Assembly (NCBI GenBank): GCA_027031685.1
Contig: JALVPS010000021.1
Span: 1 to 7,596 of the forward strand
From: Gammaproteobacteria bacterium
GTDB lineage: Bacteria > Pseudomonadota > Gammaproteobacteria > UWMA-0217
Direction: 5' to 3'
DNA length: 7,596 nucleotides
The notes under the pieces are model-generated. The model searched no databases and was not told where the DNA came from. It saw nothing but the letters and a program-made list of their open reading frames with translations. Shown one piece after another: positions 6,828 to 7,596 of the stretch. The stretch's first letter is position 1. Every line of letters starts with the position of its first letter. Made by a program: the position numbers and the translations under genes.

Positions 6828-7203
6828 AACCAACGACATCCTGCACATCGACGTGGGCACCGACCTGGGCTCGACCCTGCAACGGGCCCGCGACACCCTG
6901 CGCACCCTAGAGCGGGGTGAATCCCCCGCACCCCACTTCGGTATCGGTTTCGAAGACATCGGCCAGATGCTGGCCGTGTTCACGCCGCGCCGCTGGGACC
7001 TGCTGGCCCACCTGCGGGCCCATGGCCCCATGACCGTCGCCGAGCTGGCGCGGGCGCTGGGGCGCGACTACAAGAACGTCCACAACGACGTGGAACGTCT
7101 CATGGAATGGCTGGTGGTGGAAAAGGACGACCAGGGCCGCATCTACACCCCCTACCGCGAGATCCTGCTGGACGTGCACCTGCCGGAGACGGACGCGGCC
7201 TGA
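6820..7203 (+). CDS. Winged-helix DNA-binding protein, putative TumA-type antitoxin (HVO_A0114-like)
   Basis: 127 residues. The N-terminal ~50 residues contain a helix (DLGSTLQRARDTLRTLERGE, 15-34) and a FGIGFEDIGQML segment (40-51) typical of the HTH proteins found beside TumE-like toxins. The winged helix follows: RRWDLLAHLRAHGPMTVAELARALGR as helices 1-2 (57-82), the recognition helix DYKNVHNDVERLMEWLVV (83-100), and the wing KDDQGRIYTPYREI (102-115). The likely role is to neutralise the upstream protein and repress the shared promoter, perhaps through the palindrome at 6493-6517. The gene overlaps the toxin by 8 bp. Unlike the toxin it is about 72% GC, host-like. It ends 29 bp before the stop of the convergent batD-like gene, and no terminator is visible in that gap. 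It could also be a stand-alone regulator, but the pairing argues otherwise. Confidence 0.8.
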   Translation: MSETNDILHIDVGTDLGSTLQRARDTLRTLERGESPAPHFGIGFEDIGQMLAVFTPRRWDLLAHLRAHGPMTVAELARALGRDYKNVHNDVERLMEWLVVEKDDQGRIYTPYREILLDVHLPETDAA

Positions 7204-7232
7204 GCCCGACTCCGCCGGTCACACCTCCCCAT

Positions 7233-7596
7233 TCACTCCGGGTACAGATCCGGCAAGGTCTCGTCGCGCTTGCCGGTATCTCCCTTGTCGTCCGGCAGCC
7301 GGTCCAGCAGTTCGGCCAGGCGGGCGCCGTGCCAGTCGGCGGCGCTACCGCCGAAGACGGCGCGGTCGAGTTGATGCAGGGCCTCGCGCTGGGCGGGGTC
7401 GGGCAGGCGCTCGGCCAGTTCCTTGAGGCCGCGTGGCGGGTCGTCGGGCCAGTGGGCGGCGGCCCAGGCGAGCAGGGCCTTGCGGGCGGCCGCCGGGTCG
7501 TTGGCGCGGCAGGCGTCGAGGAAGCGACGGCGCACGGGGGCCGGGTCGGTACGCGCGCCGGGCGGCGGACCGGCGGGCGCTGTGGCCCCGCTCCCC
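7233..7596 (-). CDS. batD: BatD-like protein, C-terminal end only (5' part outside window)
   Basis: Partial gene on the - strand. The frame stays open to the window edge, so the apparent GTG start at 7535 is an internal valine. About 121 residues are visible: a Pro/Ala/Gly-rich linker, then an all-helical domain with RRRFLDACRANDPAAARKAL, a WAAAHWPDDPPRGLKELAERL stretch with two tryptophans, an ALHQLDRAVFG segment, and W.GARLAELLDRLP. This matches the cytoplasmic C-terminal domain of BatD (aerotolerance/MoxR-associated) proteins as I recall it. Family members are membrane proteins with periplasmic Ig-like domains, encoded with MoxR AAA+ and VWA-domain (BatA/B) partners; those would lie to the right. 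The assignment rests only on this tail. The gene converges on the toxin-antitoxin cassette. Confidence 0.7.
   Translation of the reverse strand, partial: GSGATAPAGPPPGARTDPAPVRRRFLDACRANDPAAARKALLAWAAAHWPDDPPRGLKELAERLPDPAQREALHQLDRAVFGGSAADWHGARLAELLDRLPDDKGDTGKRDETLPDLYPE

Noticed and set aside
7204..7232. The gap between the antitoxin-like gene and the batD-like gene, searched for a bidirectional terminator
   Set aside because: Only a 4-bp CCGG/CCGG pairing is seen, with no T- or A-run; not enough to call a terminator.

Overview
The window is GC-rich (about 70-78% in the lines I counted by hand) and gene-dense. It looks like chromosomal DNA of a high-GC gammaproteobacterium. The core block ribF-ileS-lspA-fkpB is the order found in E. 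coli and many other Gammaproteobacteria. The neighbouring radA, CorC-type transporter and BatD-like tail fit a chemolithotrophic or Ectothiorhodospiraceae/Chromatiales-type lineage, but the genus cannot be read from this sequence.

Layout, left to right. The + strand opens with the last ~106 residues of an HlyC/CorC-family membrane protein, followed one base later by complete radA (recombination/repair ATPase). A 50-bp gap holds an isolated perfect TATAAT box and a 7-bp-stem hairpin that ends five bases before ribF. Then come ribF (FMN/FAD synthesis), ileS (isoleucyl-tRNA synthetase), lspA (lipoprotein signal peptidase) and fkpB (SlpA-type peptidyl-prolyl isomerase). These four overlap their neighbours by 8, 8 and 4 bp, so they very probably form one translationally coupled operon.

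In many relatives ispH follows fkpB. Here the operon instead runs into a 77-bp gap containing a perfect 10-bp inverted repeat, then a two-gene cassette: a 95-residue TumE-type (DUF6516-like) putative toxin and, overlapping it by 8 bp, a 127-residue winged-helix DNA-binding protein, the putative antitoxin. The toxin gene is clearly less GC-rich (about 55%) than everything around it, which suggests acquisition. The antitoxin-like gene is about 72% GC, like the host. On the - strand the window ends inside the C-terminus of a BatD-like protein, convergent with the cassette.

Most of the window is ordinary housekeeping. The points worth a second look are the palindrome in front of the toxin-antitoxin pair, the insertion of that pair where ispH is often found, a Pro-to-His change in the conserved riboflavin-kinase PTAN motif of RibF, a ~17-residue two-cysteine insertion between the catalytic aspartates of LspA, and the hairpin at the ribF start. 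No tRNA, rRNA, CRISPR array, complete insertion sequence or gene-free stretch over 300 bases was seen.
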